64,000 nucleotides of DNA from NCBI RefSeq assembly GCF_011050365.1, contig NZ_DRFV01000017.1, positions 62,001 to 126,000 on the forward strand, read 5' to 3'. Position 1 is the first letter of the stretch. Each line of letters starts with the position of its first letter. Positions 1 to 8,508 of the stretch are shown piece after piece. Both the position numbers and the translations under genes were made by a program. Below the pieces are notes generated by a model. The model made no database searches, had not been told where the DNA came from, and saw nothing but the letters and a program-made list of their open reading frames with translations. This DNA is from Pseudohongiella sp. GTDB taxonomy: Bacteria; Pseudomonadota; Gammaproteobacteria; Pseudomonadales; Pseudohongiellaceae.

Positions 1-100
1 GTACCTGCTTGTTTTCATCCAGGTGTTTCAGCAGTCGGCGAAATGCGGCCGCATCAAGCGCCATGGCTTGTTGCTCAGAGATTTTTTCGTTATCGGGCAT
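1..100 (-). CDS. DUF1244 family protein, N-terminal part (cut by window edge)
   Basis: The 33 visible residues begin MPDNEKISEQQ and contain the stretch LDAAAFRRLLKHLDENKQV, which matches the start of the small DUF1244 family (about 100 aa, no established function). The ATG at 100 has an AGGAG about 10 bases upstream, which supports this start. The reading frame stays open upstream of the ATG through a run of Lys-Glu-Ser-x repeats back to a TAA near 225, but there is no ATG, GTG or TTG in that extension, so I treat it as leader. The gene continues to the left of the window. Confidence 0.7.
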   Translation of the reverse strand, partial: MPDNEKISEQQAMALDAAAFRRLLKHLDENKQV

Positions 101-133
101 CTGAATACCAGCTCCTGTTTCGGTGGTAGGCTT

Positions 134-193
134 TTTATGTGACTCTTTATGTGACTCTTTCTGTGACTCTTTCAGTGACTCTTTCAGTGACTT
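134..193. repeat. Five tandem copies of a 12-bp unit
   Basis: Five 12-bp units, consensus TTTCAGTGACTC with variation at positions 4 and 5, lie between the HPF-like gene and DUF1244. They are followed at 199-207 by a run of nine G. On the minus strand the units read Lys-Glu-Ser-(His/Gln/Leu) in the DUF1244 frame. Confidence 0.9.
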
Positions 194-301
194 CGGGTGG
201 GGGGGGGACTTTCTGAGGGCTTACTGGGTGACTGCCTGTGCAACCTGGCAGCGGGCCATGACACCCCGCCACCAGGCTGATCAAACGCTCACGTGCTGAC
301 T

Positions 302-721
302 TCAGCCAACGGCGCTGTTGTACTCAGGCAGGTCATCTTCATCCACAATGCCATCCATACCGTCATCAACAGCATCCGGGTTTTTGTGCAAGGCCTGTGC
401 GCGGTGCTTCTTGTCGACCGACTTCAACTGGCGTTCGGCAGCATTAAAGGCATCCCGAATCGCGACATACAAATCCTCGTGGGCATGGTTATCATGTTGT
501 TCCTGGGTTACCACCACCTCTTTGTTCGGTGTGTGCAACTCAAGCGTGACAGAATAAACTTTACCTTTGTGATGGTTGTTATGAGGTGAATCCAGTACCA
601 CACGACCTCCGATGATATCGCCATTGTATCGGCGCAACTTCTCGACTCGTTTGTTGACGCTTTCGGTCAAGGCATCGGACTGGTCAATGTTGTGAAAAAC
701 AATCTGAAACTCATTGGACAT
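302..721 (-). CDS. HPF/RaiA-family ribosome hibernation factor
   Basis: 139 aa. The N-terminal ~105 residues have the HPF/YfiA fold pattern: a first strand (FQIVFHNID), a helix with Asp/Ser-Val-rich residues (ALTESVNKRVEKL), a strand with YSVTLELHTP, then EDLYVAIRDAFNAAERQL, the typical second helix. The C-terminal ~30 residues form an acidic tail (VDDGMDGIVDEDD) and there is no long-HPF dimerisation domain. Family members bind the 30S decoding region and inactivate or protect ribosomes in stationary phase. The ATG at 721 has AGGAG upstream. It stands alone rather than beside rpoN, so it may be a second, accessory HPF-like protein; the role is inferred from family. Confidence 0.75.
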   Translation of the reverse strand: MSNEFQIVFHNIDQSDALTESVNKRVEKLRRYNGDIIGGRVVLDSPHNNHHKGKVYSVTLELHTPNKEVVVTQEQHDNHAHEDLYVAIRDAFNAAERQLKSVDKKHRAQALHKNPDAVDDGMDGIVDEDDLPEYNSAVG

Positions 722-843
722 AATAAATTGTCTCCTGATTTGCTTTGTTCATCTGTCATGGGGATGTGAATTCTCGAAACGGCTGACTACCCTCCTCGCC
801 TGTGCAGGCGTTTGTAAAATACAGTGCTATCTGTATTACTTAT

Positions 844-1923
844 CTAGTAGCTGTCGGCAAGTTTTGCAACCGCCAGCGCATAATTATTGGCACAGTTATA
901 GGTCAGGATGACGCGAAAGTTCGGATAGGTCATGAAGGCACTGCCTGCTTCGCCATCCGGCAACACGATGGATCCGGGAAAGTCAGCCTGCGGCAGGTCG
1001 GCACCGGCAGCGGTCCGCACGCCGGCCATCTGCCACTCGGCCAACGATCGCTGCACCGTATGCCGACGCAGCACACTGCAGGAGAAACTGGCATCACCCT
1101 GACTCCATTGGTCGGCACGTTCATGATAGTCATCGGGCAGGCTTACTTCGCGCCCCCATCGTTGCCCCGCCTGCCAACCACGCTGGCTCAGGTAGTTGGC
1201 AATCGACGCGAACACATCCGCCTCGCTGGTCCAGATATTGCGCCGACCGTCACCATCATGGTCGACGGCGTAATTCACAAAACTACTGGGCATGAACTGG
1301 CTCTGACCCATTGCTCCAGCCCACGAACCTTTCATGTCAGCGTGATCAATATGCCCTTCCTGCAGGATCTGCAGCGCGGCATGCAGCTCCCGACGAAAAT
1401 ACTCAGCGCGCCGCGGGTCGTAGGCCAGCGTCACCAATGCACGCACTACATCGGTGCCGCCGGTAAAGTTTCCGTAGTTGGTTTCAATGCCCCAGATGGC
1501 AACAATGAAGCGCGCCGGCACACCATATTCGGCGGCTACCCGGGCGAGAACATCGGCATGTCTTGCTATGCGTTCGCGGCCAGTCTGAATACGCCAGTCG
1601 GTGACACGCTTTTCCAGATACTCGTCCAGTGTTTCGACGAATTCCGCCTGATTGCGGTCGTTACTGACGACCTGGGGGATGGGAGTCACTGACACCAGCG
1701 CCTGTTCGATGATGCGCTCCGATATGCCGCGGTCGCGGGCCTCGGCAATGAGTGTCTGCAGCCATTGCTGGAACTCTGCATCGGACTGGGAATCGGACTG
1801 GGCATCCGACTGGGCATCGGACTGAGCGTGTACCTGCATACTTGTGTTCAGATATACCACTGACACCAGTGCCAAAATGACCAGATACCTACCAACTGCA
1901 ACAGCACCCAACGCTTTCAACAT
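844..1923 (-). CDS. Lytic murein transglycosylase, MltB family
   Basis: 359 aa. A hydrophobic N-terminal segment (residues 10-30) ends near VHAQ, consistent with a signal peptide. The SLT_2/MltB catalytic domain follows, with the catalytic Glu in WGIETNYG (about residue 147), then MGQSQFMPSSF and a DHDGDGRRNIW loop, all classic for the family. It cleaves the MurNAc-GlcNAc bond of peptidoglycan to give 1,6-anhydro-muropeptides in the periplasm; AmpG at 56372 could take up such products. Just after the signal peptide there is an (Ala/Ser)-Gln-Ser-Asp repeat coded by tandem 12-bp units. No lipobox is visible, so it is probably soluble or anchored by an uncleaved signal. AGGAG precedes the ATG by about 10 bases. 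Confidence 0.88.
   Translation of the reverse strand: MLKALGAVAVGRYLVILALVSVVYLNTSMQVHAQSDAQSDAQSDSQSDAEFQQWLQTLIAEARDRGISERIIEQALVSVTPIPQVVSNDRNQAEFVETLDEYLEKRVTDWRIQTGRERIARHADVLARVAAEYGVPARFIVAIWGIETNYGNFTGGTDVVRALVTLAYDPRRAEYFRRELHAALQILQEGHIDHADMKGSWAGAMGQSQFMPSSFVNYAVDHDGDGRRNIWTSEADVFASIANYLSQRGWQAGQRWGREVSLPDDYHERADQWSQGDASFSCSVLRRHTVQRSLAEWQMAGVRTAAGADLPQADFPGSIVLPDGEAGSAFMTYPNFRVILTYNCANNYALAVAKLADSY
1778..1825. repeat. 12-bp tandem repeat inside the transglycosylase gene
   Basis: Four near-identical 12-bp units (consensus GCATCGGACTGG) code for repeated Gln-Ser-Asp-Ala tetrapeptides directly after the predicted signal peptide. The unit length keeps the frame, so copy-number changes would only alter linker length. 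Confidence 0.85.
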
Positions 1924-2083
1924 GCAATGACAACTCCTGTTCTGACACAGTCCCTGACGGGACCGCTACACGGACGCTCAACCAGCAATTCAATATTGGC
2001 GACTTCTTGCGTGTGCTGAATTTTAGCGTACTCCTTTGCCCCGGTTTTGTCCAAGGGGTCTTGAGCGATTTTTGCAGGCTTTT

Positions 2084-2650
2084 TCAGCCCTCATTTCGGG
2101 CAGCCGAAAAACACCAATGCCAGGGCTCGTAGGTGATCGCTGATGCGCTTCCCTCTGGATAGGACAACACAAAACCAAATTCATCCGCGTTTTTCATCAG
2201 CCATGCAAAAGCAGCAGTCTGATCGAAAACGGTTTCCAGTGGCGGGCTGTCCGGCGTGGCAATATCCAGCGCACGTCCCGTATGGTGCTCACTGTACCCC
2301 GGCGCCGCGTTGACCCGCAAAATGTCATCCAGCGTGCGGCCGCTGTCGAGCTTGCGGCGAATAACATCCGCCTGATACGCGGCTGCGCGATAGGCAGACA
2401 CCAGCAATAAGCTTACCCCATCGCCGGCGGCACGATCACGCATGGCATGCCATGCGGCCAGGGTCGCCGGTGTCATCTGTTGCGACCTGCCAAACATGTC
2501 GGGGCCTGCCGCCACCAACTGCGCAGGCTCGGCCTGTAACGGCAATCCAATGGTGTCGCCGTAGTCGTCAGCAATACCCAGCGCAGCGTGCAGTGACTTG
2601 ATTTGCGTAATGTAAGCGGGCTCAACCCTGTTCTCTGTCTTTTTTACCAT
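2084..2650 (-). CDS. VanY-like D-alanyl-D-alanine carboxypeptidase (peptidase M15B)
   Basis: 188 aa. The zinc-peptidase signature is present: SEHHTGRALDI fits SxHxxGxAxD, and EPWHWCF near the C-terminus carries the second catalytic Glu and zinc His. The family trims D-Ala (or L,D/D,D-linked residues) from peptidoglycan stem peptides. No clear signal peptide is visible from the ATG at 2650, which is odd for a cell-wall enzyme; either the true start differs or the enzyme acts on cytoplasmic muropeptides. It is divergent from fabY, with the promoters of both in the ~140 bases between them. Confidence 0.8.
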   Translation of the reverse strand: MVKKTENRVEPAYITQIKSLHAALGIADDYGDTIGLPLQAEPAQLVAAGPDMFGRSQQMTPATLAAWHAMRDRAAGDGVSLLLVSAYRAAAYQADVIRRKLDSGRTLDDILRVNAAPGYSEHHTGRALDIATPDSPPLETVFDQTAAFAWLMKNADEFGFVLSYPEGSASAITYEPWHWCFSAARNEG

Positions 2651-2790
2651 ACTAAATGACCATTAAGACCTATTTTTTTCTGACTGGCTTTGGTTATAGT
2701 AGCTTAAACTGTTTTGCCGTACAGCGTTCGTGCGCGCAGCAGGCACCAACAAGCAGTGGCATCTCACAAGCAGCCGCACAGGAGACAGGC

Positions 2791-4719
2791 ATGGCAGGAC
2801 TACCGGTAATCATTGGCTTTGGCGGCATCAATTCCGCCGGACGCAGTTCTCTGCATCATGGTTATCGCCGGTTGGTACTGGATAACTTGCCTACCCACGA
2901 TGCCATGCAAACCCGGGCCAGTCTTGCCGGCCTGATGGGGCTGTTGCAGCACAAGGATGGCAAGTGGCTGAATGTCGCTGGCGAAGCCATTGATCTGCAT
3001 ACCTACCTGCACAGTATTGATCCGGTTCTGAAGGCCGGCACACTCATACGCAAACTGGAAAAGAACCTGTTCGACCCTGACCAACTGCTGTTTCACAAAC
3101 GCGCGACGCTGCACGCCGACAGTGAACTGCCGGTGACGTTCCTGATCAAACGCCAGCAGCTACCTGATCAGATCCCGCTGGGCTGGCTGATCAGTGACGC
3201 CAGCGACGGCCAGGTGCGCGTGGAAGTGCCTATCGCACTGAATGTGTTGACCGAGAATTTCCGGCGCTCGCCTGTCAATTCCGCCGGCCAGCTACCCAGT
3301 GGGTTTGACCCCAAGGACCTTTATCAATCCCGTAATCATCCACGCGGACTGCAATTGACGGTATTTGGCGCCAGCGACGCCATACAGTCCATGGGCATTG
3401 ACTGGCAGACCGTGCTCAAGCATGTGCCGGCGGACCAGATCAGTGTCTACGCCGGCAGCAGCATGAGTCAGCTTGACTATGAAGGTAATGGCGGTCTGCT
3501 GCAGGCGCGCTTGCTGGGCAAAAAAGTGTCGTCCAAACAACTGGCGCTGGGGTTCGCTGAAATGCCGGCTGACTTTATTAACGCCTATGTGCTGGGCAAT
3601 TTAGGGACAACCGGCACCAATGCAGCAGCCTGCGCCACGTTTTTATACAATCTGCGCCAGGGCATGCGCGATATTCGCAACGGTACGCATCGCCTTGTTA
3701 TTGTCGGCACCTCTGAAGCTCCGTTGACGCCAGAGGTCATGGACGGCTACACCACCATGGGTGCACTGGTTGATGACGCCGCTCTGCTGGCACTGGACAA
3801 GCACAAAGGCCTCAGTACGCCTGACTATCGCCGCGCCTGTCGCCCGTTCGGCGACAACGCCGGTTTTACCCTGGGAGAGTCAGCCCAGTTTGTCATTCTG
3901 TGTGACGACAAACTGGCACTGGAGATGGGCGCCAACATTCACGGCGCCATCAACGATGTGTTTGTGAATGCCGACGGCTACAAAAAGTCCATTTCCAGCC
4001 CCGGCGTCGGCAACTACATCACCATGGCCAAGGCAATGGCGGCGACCCAACAGATTATCGGAGACAAGGGGTTGCAGCAGCGCAGCTATGTGCAGGCACA
4101 CGGTACCGGCACACCTCAGAACAGAACCACCGAATCACACATTTTCAGTACCCTGGCAAAAACCTGGGGCATAGACCACTGGCCGGTGGCCGCCCTGAAA
4201 ACCTACCTCGGGCACTCGCTGGCGTCGGCGTCCGCCGATCAACTGGTGGCCAGTCTTGGTGTCTGGCGTTACGGCATCATCCCCGGTATCGCCGGTACCG
4301 ACGCGATTGCAGACGATGTGCACCAGGACAATCTCGAGTTCCTGCTGCAACACAAAGAAGTCGGCCGGGAAGGCATGGAGGCAGTATTGCTCAATGCCAA
4401 AGGCTTTGGCGGCAACAACGCCACAGCTTCAGTGTTGGCACCACATGTCACGCTGAAGATGCTAGCCCGACGTCATGGCGAAAATGCACTGAAAGCCTGG
4501 CAGGAACGCAACGAAAAAGTTCAGCAGCACGCGGCCGACTACGACGAGGCGGCCCGTCGTGGCAGTGCAGAGATCATCTATCGCTTTGATCACAATGTGC
4601 TGGATGCCAGTGGGCTCAGCATCAGCCGCGACCAACTGCAGGTTAAAGGCTATGCAAACCCGATCGCATTGCGGACTGACTGCGTTTACCGCGACATGCT
4701 GGACGATGGCGAAAGCTGA
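2791..4719 (+). CDS. fabY: Beta-ketoacyl-ACP synthase, FabY type
   Basis: 642 aa from the ATG at 2791, which has AGGAG six bases upstream; the frame is open further upstream but that part has no ribosome-binding site. The opening LPVIIGFGGINSAGRSS and the overall length match Pseudomonas FabY. The thiolase-fold Cys-His-His triad is visible: Cys in AACATFLYN (about residue 281), His in VQAHGTGTP and His in YLGHSLASASA. FabY condenses acetyl-CoA with malonyl-ACP to start fatty acid synthesis and replaces FabH in some gammaproteobacteria. Single gene, convergent with the sigma-factor operon (6 bases between stops). Confidence 0.9.
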   Translation: MAGLPVIIGFGGINSAGRSSLHHGYRRLVLDNLPTHDAMQTRASLAGLMGLLQHKDGKWLNVAGEAIDLHTYLHSIDPVLKAGTLIRKLEKNLFDPDQLLFHKRATLHADSELPVTFLIKRQQLPDQIPLGWLISDASDGQVRVEVPIALNVLTENFRRSPVNSAGQLPSGFDPKDLYQSRNHPRGLQLTVFGASDAIQSMGIDWQTVLKHVPADQISVYAGSSMSQLDYEGNGGLLQARLLGKKVSSKQLALGFAEMPADFINAYVLGNLGTTGTNAAACATFLYNLRQGMRDIRNGTHRLVIVGTSEAPLTPEVMDGYTTMGALVDDAALLALDKHKGLSTPDYRRACRPFGDNAGFTLGESAQFVILCDDKLALEMGANIHGAINDVFVNADGYKKSISSPGVGNYITMAKAMAATQQIIGDKGLQQRSYVQAHGTGTPQNRTTESHIFSTLAKTWGIDHWPVAALKTYLGHSLASASADQLVASLGVWRYGIIPGIAGTDAIADDVHQDNLEFLLQHKEVGREGMEAVLLNAKGFGGNNATASVLAPHVTLKMLARRHGENALKAWQERNEKVQQHAADYDEAARRGSAEIIYRFDHNVLDASGLSISRDQLQVKGYANPIALRTDCVYRDMLDDGES

Positions 4720-4725
4720 GCGTGA

Positions 4726-5238
4726 TCAATCCGGCGAACCCTGAGAAGCCGCTTCGTCACCAGACGGGTCGCCGCCCGAGCGACGAAAGCCACTTGCTTC
4801 CACCGGGTTACGCCGACCTGACATAAAACGAAATACCCGACTACGCTGTTCTGGTGCCAACTGACTGACAACTGCCAGCGTCCCCTCGTGAGACAGTTGC
4901 TGATAACGCAGATTAATTTGTCGCAGTTCCTCGAACGCGACCAGAATCGCTTCTTTGTCCAGCGCATCCTGCGCCAACAGACGATTCACCTCTCGCTGCG
5001 CACGAAACATCTGTCCGCGCACCGGACGCAATGACTCACCGTATTGCTGCAACTGAGGCCGCAATGACGCCTGCAGCTGTGGTTCCAGATCTCGCAAGAT
5101 CCAGCCCAGACTGGGCGGCGTCGATGACCTGTCGCGGTGGTCCAGCATGCGGGCACCAATAGCGCCAACAAAGAACAGGTTCAGGGCCAGCGATGCAACC
5201 AGTGTCCAGAGCAGCGCGCGTCTTTTGTTCATGCTCAT
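4726..5238 (-). CDS. CpxP/Spy-like periplasmic metal sensor (heavy-metal resistance family)
   Basis: 170 aa from the ATG at 5238. One N-terminal membrane segment (residues ~9-27, LLWTLVASLALNLFFVG) anchors a helical periplasmic domain with the repeated Leu/Gln/Arg heptads of the CpxP/Spy/ZraP and CnrX superfamily. The start codon overlaps the stop of the gene upstream (TAATG), so translation is coupled. Last gene of the EF-hand/sigma/anti-sigma cluster; in such clusters this protein is usually the outer-face sensor that controls the anti-sigma factor. The metal or stress sensed cannot be read from the sequence. Confidence 0.7.
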   Translation of the reverse strand: MSMNKRRALLWTLVASLALNLFFVGAIGARMLDHRDRSSTPPSLGWILRDLEPQLQASLRPQLQQYGESLRPVRGQMFRAQREVNRLLAQDALDKEAILVAFEELRQINLRYQQLSHEGTLAVVSQLAPEQRSRVFRFMSGRRNPVEASGFRRSGGDPSGDEAASQGSPD

Positions 5239-5708
5239 TACAGGATCTCCGCGTAATCGCTGAGCGAAATCAAATATAGCTCTTCTTCGACCGTTGTGGC
5301 GTAAACCTCGGGCACCAGCTCTAGCCGAAAGCCCACCAGCAACCCGATCGCCAGCGGCAGACAGGCGGCGGCCAACGGGCGCCACAACTGACGCAGCTCA
5401 AGGCTGGTCGCGGGCAACAACCACGCCAGCAGGCGCTCGCCAGCGCTGCGGGCAACAGGGGGCAGTTTGTGGCGCAACAAACGCGCCTCCAAACCGTTAA
5501 AATCCGGTACCTGTGACGCCGATGACTGCAGCCACTGATCAAGTGCCCGCGCGTCATCAAGCTTGGCGCGGGCGCTGGCATTGTTGTCCAGAAAAGTCAG
5601 CGCCGCCGCTCGTTCGGCAGCCGGCCAGCACGCCGCATCGGCACCATAGGATGCCAGCAGCTGAGCAAACCGTTGTGATGACAGTTCCTGCTTAATGTCA
5701 TTGTTCAT
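5238..5708 (-). CDS. Putative membrane anti-sigma factor
   Basis: 156 aa from the ATG at 5708, which lies inside the end of the sigma-factor gene (11-base overlap). A cytoplasmic N-terminal part of about 95 residues (RFAQLLASYGADAACWPAAER) is followed by one membrane segment (LAAACLPLAIGLLVGF) and a short outer tail. The topology and position directly after an ECF sigma gene are those of an anti-sigma factor; there is no clear zinc (HxxxCxxC) motif. Function is inferred from context. Confidence 0.65.
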   Translation of the reverse strand: MNNDIKQELSSQRFAQLLASYGADAACWPAAERAAALTFLDNNASARAKLDDARALDQWLQSSASQVPDFNGLEARLLRHKLPPVARSAGERLLAWLLPATSLELRQLWRPLAAACLPLAIGLLVGFRLELVPEVYATTVEEELYLISLSDYAEIL

Positions 5709-6270
5709 GACTGCCTCCGCTAGCCGCAGCACTTTGGCTGGCAGCCTGCCAATAAATTTTCAGCGTGCGCCGCGCGCGCGCCAGCAGCGATTCAAGTGCC
5801 TCAACGCTCACCTCCAGGATGCCTGCGACCTCTTTGTTGGACAGGCCCTGATAGTGCGTCAGCACCAGAGCGCTGCGCTGGCGTTCGGGCAGCCGACCCA
5901 GTGCCACTTGTAACTTGTTATATTCGATGTTGTTGTCCAGCATTGCTTCGGCGCTCATCTGATCGCCAACAAGGTCATCGCTGAGTTCGTTGGCCAGCGC
6001 AGCCTTGTTTTTACGCATAAAATCAATACAAAGATTGTGGGCAATCCGGTGCAGCCAGGTTGATAGTGCAGCCTTGCCTGGCTGCCAGCGCGTTGCTTGT
6101 GTCCAAAGTCGCAGAAAAGTCTCCTGGGCAATATCTTCTGCTTCGCTTTCACTGCCCAGCATCCGGTAGGCGTAGATAGCAATGGGCCTGGCGTGGCGGC
6201 GCACGGTATCAGCATAAACGCGCTGATCACCGGCCACGATAGCGACCATGATATCCTCGTCTGTCAGCAT
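5698..6270 (-). CDS. ECF RNA polymerase sigma factor
   Basis: 190 aa from the ATG at 6270; an in-frame extension to 6363 lacks family similarity. Region 2 is seen as YAYRMLGSESEAEDIAQETFLRLW followed by LSTWLHRIAHN, and region 4 as LPERQRSALVLTHYQG with the helix-turn-helix LSNKEVAGILEVSVEALESL. It directs RNA polymerase to stress promoters until bound by its anti-sigma factor. The gene overlaps the putative anti-sigma gene downstream and lies 116 bases after the EF-hand gene. Which ECF group it belongs to is not settled here. Confidence 0.88.
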   Translation of the reverse strand: MLTDEDIMVAIVAGDQRVYADTVRRHARPIAIYAYRMLGSESEAEDIAQETFLRLWTQATRWQPGKAALSTWLHRIAHNLCIDFMRKNKAALANELSDDLVGDQMSAEAMLDNNIEYNKLQVALGRLPERQRSALVLTHYQGLSNKEVAGILEVSVEALESLLARARRTLKIYWQAASQSAAASGGSHEQ

Positions 6271-6386
6271 CCTGTATCCATCAGCTACCGGTTCCCTCTG
6301 CTCCCTGATGCGGAGCGCCGCACCGCCGGTAGTGCTACCGACGCAGAGAGCTGCAGCACTCATGGCATCAGCGCCGGGGCGTCCGT

Positions 6387-6779
6387 TCAGCCCTGACCGT
6401 GGTCGTGCGTGGCGCCGGCTTGCCCGTTCGGGTCGTCCTGGCCCTGGCCCTGACCCTGGCGTTCACGCATTTGTTCGCGCATGCGCTCACGTTGCTCCGG
6501 GGTCATGTTCTGCATACGTTCACGCATCTGCTCACGCTGCTCCGGCGTCATCTGCCCCATGCGCTCACCACGCGGTGGTGACATGGCACGACCGGCACCC
6601 CGGATTTCCCGAAACTCCTCCAGAGACAGAACGCCGTCGCCATTGCTGTCAAGCTGACTGAAACGCTGGGCGAGCTGCTCGTCACTCTGACCGCTGCCGG
6701 CATCATTCTGCGCGGAGACTGTCGTGGCCAGACCAATACTCAAGGCCAGACTGGCGAGTAATGAATTGATGGTTGTCAT
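6387..6779 (-). CDS. Exported EF-hand protein
   Basis: 130 aa from the ATG at 6779, which has GGAG eight bases upstream (a GTG at 6788 is less well placed). Signal peptide residues 1-23 ending VSAQ. One complete EF-hand loop, DSNGDGVLSLEE, after FSQL. The C-terminal half is Met/Arg/Gln/Glu rich with two copies of MTPEQRE-like repeats, similar in composition to Spy/CpxP. Upstream of the sigma/anti-sigma/sensor genes on the same strand, so probably part of the same regulon; calcium or another metal could be its ligand, inferred. Confidence 0.75.
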   Translation of the reverse strand: MTTINSLLASLALSIGLATTVSAQNDAGSGQSDEQLAQRFSQLDSNGDGVLSLEEFREIRGAGRAMSPPRGERMGQMTPEQREQMRERMQNMTPEQRERMREQMRERQGQGQGQDDPNGQAGATHDHGQG

Positions 6780-6865
6780 TTTGTGCACTCCGAATAAGAT
6801 TGATTCAAAGGCTTATACGGCGACGCCAGGATTATCCGTCGGTCGCCGATAGTTTCCGCGCGGTT

Positions 6866-8395
6866 TCAGGAAACCGTCACCGGCTGCGCTTCGGCAATGC
6901 GTGCCTGCCACTCTGCCGGACCGGTGCGATGCACCGATGTGCCGTTGACATCAACGGCTACCGTGACCGGCATATCCTCCACCACAAACTCATGTATCGC
7001 CTCCATGCCCAGATCTTCAAATGCCACGATCCGGGAGTTACGGATAGCTTTAGATACCAGGTATGCGGCACCACCGACCGCCATCAGGTACACCGCCTTG
7101 TGCTTTTTGATGGCATCAATGGCGACCTGCCCACGCTCCGCCTTGCCGATCATGCCAAGCAACCCGGTTTTGTCGAGAATGGTTTCGGTGAATTTGTCCA
7201 TACGGGTGGCCGTCGTCGGCCCTGCCGGCCCGATCACTTCATCGCGCACGGCATCAACCGGGCCCACGTAGTAAATAAACTTGCCTTTGAGATCTACACC
7301 GTCAGGCAGAGACTCGCCGCGACTGAACATCTCTACCATGCGTTTGTGCGCGGCGTCACGCCCGGTCAGCATCTTGCCCGACAGCAACAGGGTTTCACCC
7401 GGCTTCCAGCTTTCCACATCGGCCTGCGTCACAGTATCCAGATTGACACGCCGGGCCGTGGGGCCGGCGTCCCAGGTGATCTGCGGCCAGTCTTCCAGCT
7501 TTGGCGGGGTCAGGTGCGCCGGGCCGTCACCTTTGAGTACAAAATGCGCATGACGGGTGGCTGCGCAGTTCGGAATCATGGCCACCGGCAGCGACGCCGC
7601 ATGGGTGGGATAATCCTTGATCTTGATGTCCAGCACAGTGGTCAGCCCGCCCAGGCCCTGTGCACCTATGCCCAGCGCGTTGACTTTGTCCATGATTTCA
7701 AGACGCAGCTCTTCCACCCGGTTTTGCGGGCCTCGCGCGCGCAGCTCGTGAATATCAATCGGATCCATCAGTGACTCTTTTGCCATCACTGCAGCTTTCT
7801 CTGCGGTGCCGCCAATGCCAATGCCCAGCATGCCGGGCGGGCACCAGCCGGCGCCCATGGTCGGCACCGTCTTCAGTATCCAGTCGACAATGCTGTCGCT
7901 CGGGTTGAGCATGGCCATCTTTGACTTGTTTTCGGACCCACCGCCTTTGGCGGCGACAGTGACATCGAGCACATCGCCGGGCACGACTTCCATGTGAATC
8001 ACGGCGGGCGTGTTGTCTTTGGTATTTCTGCGCGCCCCGGCCGGGTCCGCCAGAATGGAGGCGCGCAGCACGTTGTCCGGATGCAGGTATGCCTGACGCA
8101 CACCTTCGTTGATCATATCAGCCACACTCATGGTGGCATCGCCCCACTGCACGTTCATGCCAATTTTGACAAACACCGTCACGATACCGGTATCCTGACA
8201 GATGGGCCGTTTGCCTTCTGCACACAGCCGCGAGTTGATCAGAATCTGCGCCATGGCGTCTTTTGCCGCCTGCGACTGTTCGCGCTCATAAGCCTCATTG
8301 ACGGCTTTAATGAAATCCAGTGGATGATAATAGGAGATGTACTGCAGCGCATCGGCTACACTCTCGATCAGATCGTCTTGTTTGATGACTGTCAT
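6866..8395 (-). CDS. fumA: Fumarate hydratase, class I (iron-sulfur type)
   Basis: 509 aa, full length for the two-domain class I fumarase. Key parts: RPICQDTGIV (a cluster Cys), GWCPPGMLGIGIGG, IPNCAATRHAHF in the alpha domain, and KAVYLMAVGGAAYL and GPAEWQ in the beta domain. Interconverts fumarate and malate in the TCA cycle using an oxygen-sensitive [4Fe-4S] cluster. Single gene on the minus strand, divergent from the crbS-like gene. Whether a class II fumC exists elsewhere cannot be seen. Confidence 0.93.
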   Translation of the reverse strand: MTVIKQDDLIESVADALQYISYYHPLDFIKAVNEAYEREQSQAAKDAMAQILINSRLCAEGKRPICQDTGIVTVFVKIGMNVQWGDATMSVADMINEGVRQAYLHPDNVLRASILADPAGARRNTKDNTPAVIHMEVVPGDVLDVTVAAKGGGSENKSKMAMLNPSDSIVDWILKTVPTMGAGWCPPGMLGIGIGGTAEKAAVMAKESLMDPIDIHELRARGPQNRVEELRLEIMDKVNALGIGAQGLGGLTTVLDIKIKDYPTHAASLPVAMIPNCAATRHAHFVLKGDGPAHLTPPKLEDWPQITWDAGPTARRVNLDTVTQADVESWKPGETLLLSGKMLTGRDAAHKRMVEMFSRGESLPDGVDLKGKFIYYVGPVDAVRDEVIGPAGPTTATRMDKFTETILDKTGLLGMIGKAERGQVAIDAIKKHKAVYLMAVGGAAYLVSKAIRNSRIVAFEDLGMEAIHEFVVEDMPVTVAVDVNGTSVHRTGPAEWQARIAEAQPVTVS

Positions 8396-8508
8396 TTGCT
8401 GGTTCCCGATTGGCCAGTGCGGTCAGCGCGTGGGCCTGGTTGGTTCAAGGACAAAAACGGCATAAATTCTATCATAAAGGCTCCCTGGTTGAGGCCCGGA
8501 TACACCGC

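Noticed and set aside
2656-2790. In-frame upstream extension of fabY (ATG at 2656)
   Set aside because: No ribosome-binding site, no similarity to FabY, and AGGAG is well placed for 2791.
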